Shown here piece by piece: positions 15,791-16,972 of a stretch of DNA of 16,972 bases. The translations under genes were made by a program, and so were the position numbers. Origin of the DNA: CAVTWD01 sp963738325 (GTDB taxonomy: Bacteria > Actinomycetota > Acidimicrobiia > Acidimicrobiales > Ilumatobacteraceae); the NCBI GenBank assembly GCA_963738325.1, contig CAVTWD010000026.1, forward strand, positions 1-16,972, read 5' to 3'. Positions within the stretch are counted from its first letter, which is position 1. The number at the start of each line of letters is the position of its first letter. The notes under the pieces were generated by a model. The model was not told where the DNA came from, ran no database searches, and worked only from the letters and a program-made list of their open reading frames with translations.

Positions 15791-16614
15791 ATGAGCGCCC
15801 TGGCGACGGAGCGTCGCTCTGGAGGCGACGGACTCGCTCCGGCGTTCGCGGCTGCCCGCACCCGCATCGGATTGGTCGTGCTGCTCTTCGCCCTCGCCGG
15901 CCTCGGGTGGTGGTGGACGATCGGCCGGATGCGGGGCATGGACGACGGACCTTGGACCGGATTCGGGTCGTTCGGATGGTTCCTGGCGATCTGGGTCGTG
16001 ATGATGGCGGCGATGATGTTCCCATCGGTCGCGCCAACGGTCGCGCTGTACTCCCGCATGACCAAGGCGCGGTCGGCCCTGCTGCCGCTGCTCTTCACGG
16101 CCGGCTACCTGCTCGCCTGGGCCGGTGCCGGCGCTGCGGCGTTCGCCGCCCGAGTCGGGGTCGACGCGGTGTGGCCGGACCGTTGGCCTGGGACCACACT
16201 GGTCGATGGGTGGCAGGAGCCACCCTCTTGGTCGCAGCCGTCTACCAGCTGACGCCTCTCAAGGACGTGTGTCTCGGCAAGTGCCGCAGCCCACTCGGCG
16301 CCCTGCTCGGCTCATGGCGGGATGGCGCCGGCGGCTCGGTTCGCATGGGTGTCAGGAACGGTTTCTGGTGCGTTGGCTGCTGCTGGGCGCTCATGGCGTC
16401 GCTGTTCGCGCTCGGCGTCATGACCATCACCTGGATGGCCGTCCTCGCCGCAGTGATCGCGGTCGAGAAGACGCTCCCGTGGCGACGGATCGCCGCCTAT
16501 GGGACCGCGGCCATGCTCGTTGTCCTCGGGGTGCTCCTGCTCGCCGCTCCGGATGCCATCCCCGGGCTCACCACACCCCACGGCGTCCACATGGAGATGT
16601 CGGCCGGCTCCTGA
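15791..16614 (+). CDS. DUF2182 integral membrane protein (one frameshift)
   Basis: Predicted metal-binding membrane protein family. From ATG 15791 the first frame gives RIGLVVLLFALAGLGWWW, WFLAIWVVMMAAMMFPSVAP and LLPLLFTAGYLLAWAGAG. An indel near 16183 moves it to the next frame: WVAGATLLVAAVYQLTPLKD, VCLGKCRSP, then GVRNGFWCVGCCWALMASLF, MTITWMAVLAAVIAVEKTLP and AAMLVVLGVLLLAAP, ending at TGA 16612-16614. The W..MM.AMM.PS, PLK..CL..CRSP and G..C.GCCW.LM...EK motifs identify DUF2182. About six to seven hydrophobic segments. The Cys-rich C-x-GCCW and CLGKC sites are likely metal ligands. The start is 4 nt after DUF1326. Confidence 0.85.
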
Positions 16615-16648
16615 CGTCGGTCGGCTCCAGGACGACCAGGCTGGTGGG

Positions 16649-16915
16649 GTGGTCCGCTATCGCGTGGTCGTGACCGGCCGGGTGCAGGGGGTCTGGTACC
16701 GGGAGTCCTGTCGACGGGAGGCGACCGCCGCTGGCGTCGCCGGCTGGGTGCGCAACGGGTCCGACGGCACCGTCGAGGCAGTGCTCGAAGGCGAGCAGGC
16801 CGCCGTCGATCGCGTGGTGGCGTGGATGCGGACCGGTCCGCGCCATGCCGTCGTCACCGGTCTTGATGTCCGTCTCGAGACGCCGGCGGGCGTACAGGGG
16901 TTCACCGTCCACTGA
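16649..16915 (+). CDS. acyP: Acylphosphatase
   Basis: Hydrolyses the carboxyl-phosphate bond of acyl phosphates; small cytoplasmic alpha/beta enzyme. The 88-residue chain from GTG 16649 reads VRYRVVVTGRVQGVWYRESC (signature GRVQGVxYR with the catalytic Arg), then AAGVAGWVRNGSDGTVEAVL (GWVRN with the catalytic Asn, DGxVE), ending GVQGFTVH, a normal acylphosphatase length. The start lies 34 nt after DUF2182 with a weak GGTGGGG ribosome site, so it may be the last gene of that operon or an independent gene. No gene is visible in the 57 nt after it. Confidence 0.93.
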   Translation: MVRYRVVVTGRVQGVWYRESCRREATAAGVAGWVRNGSDGTVEAVLEGEQAAVDRVVAWMRTGPRHAVVTGLDVRLETPAGVQGFTVH

Positions 16916-16972
16916 CCATCCTCGTCACTGGCTCGCCAGGCCGGCCCTGACGCCGCGCTTTGGCCTCATCCA

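Noticed and set aside
1..16972. CRISPR array, insertion sequence or prophage
   Set aside because: No regularly spaced direct repeats, transposase, integrase or phage structural motifs were seen on either strand.

Overview
The window is GC-rich (roughly 70%) and reads as a chromosomal piece of an actinobacterium. The minus strand carries argS - lysA - (PemK/MazF-like) - hom - thrC - rho, the order known from Actinobacteria such as Mycobacterium. Two details differ from the mycobacterial version: homoserine kinase thrB is absent between thrC and rho, and ThrC looks like the long E. coli/yeast-type enzyme. I infer a deep-branching or uncultured actinobacterium, possibly Acidimicrobiia. The sequence alone does not settle the class.

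Layout. Positions 188-8626 (minus) hold the aspartate-family/lysine operon, with arginyl-tRNA synthetase at its head, a solitary PemK/MazF-like gene between lysA and hom, and rho at its end. A tRNA-Arg(CCG) gene at 8704-8775 is divergent from argS. Positions 8850-9389 (plus) hold a GNAT remnant and a small PRC-barrel gene. Positions 9492-14900 (minus) are accessory: a MetE-like TIM-barrel protein, a peroxiredoxin-like fragment overlapping a plus-strand regulator fragment, a GrdB-like protein with an in-frame TGA, an esterase remnant, a tandem universal stress protein and a baeRF-type (release-factor-like) protein. Positions 15184-16915 (plus) hold DUF1326, DUF2182 and acylphosphatase.

The most notable item is the GrdB-like gene at 11059-12224. 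An in-frame TGA sits exactly where glycine/betaine reductase protein B carries selenocysteine (U-x-x-C-T-R), and a perfect 6-bp hairpin begins 12 nt after it, where a bacterial SECIS element is expected. I read it as a selenoprotein. The surrounding stress genes (tandem USP and baeRF), together with a shared GGGACCATYGGC motif in front of two of them, recall the hypoxia/dormancy (DevR/DosR) gene set of mycobacteria.

Quality warning. Many genes, including essential ones (rho, thrC, hom, argS), carry single-base indels. These look like sequencing or assembly errors rather than real decay, so coordinates of broken genes are given as full spans with the approximate frameshift positions. lysA, the MetE-like gene, USP, DUF1326 and acylphosphatase read through cleanly. 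Several other pieces (GNAT, Prx-like, regulator, esterase) lack most of their domain and look like real gene remnants.
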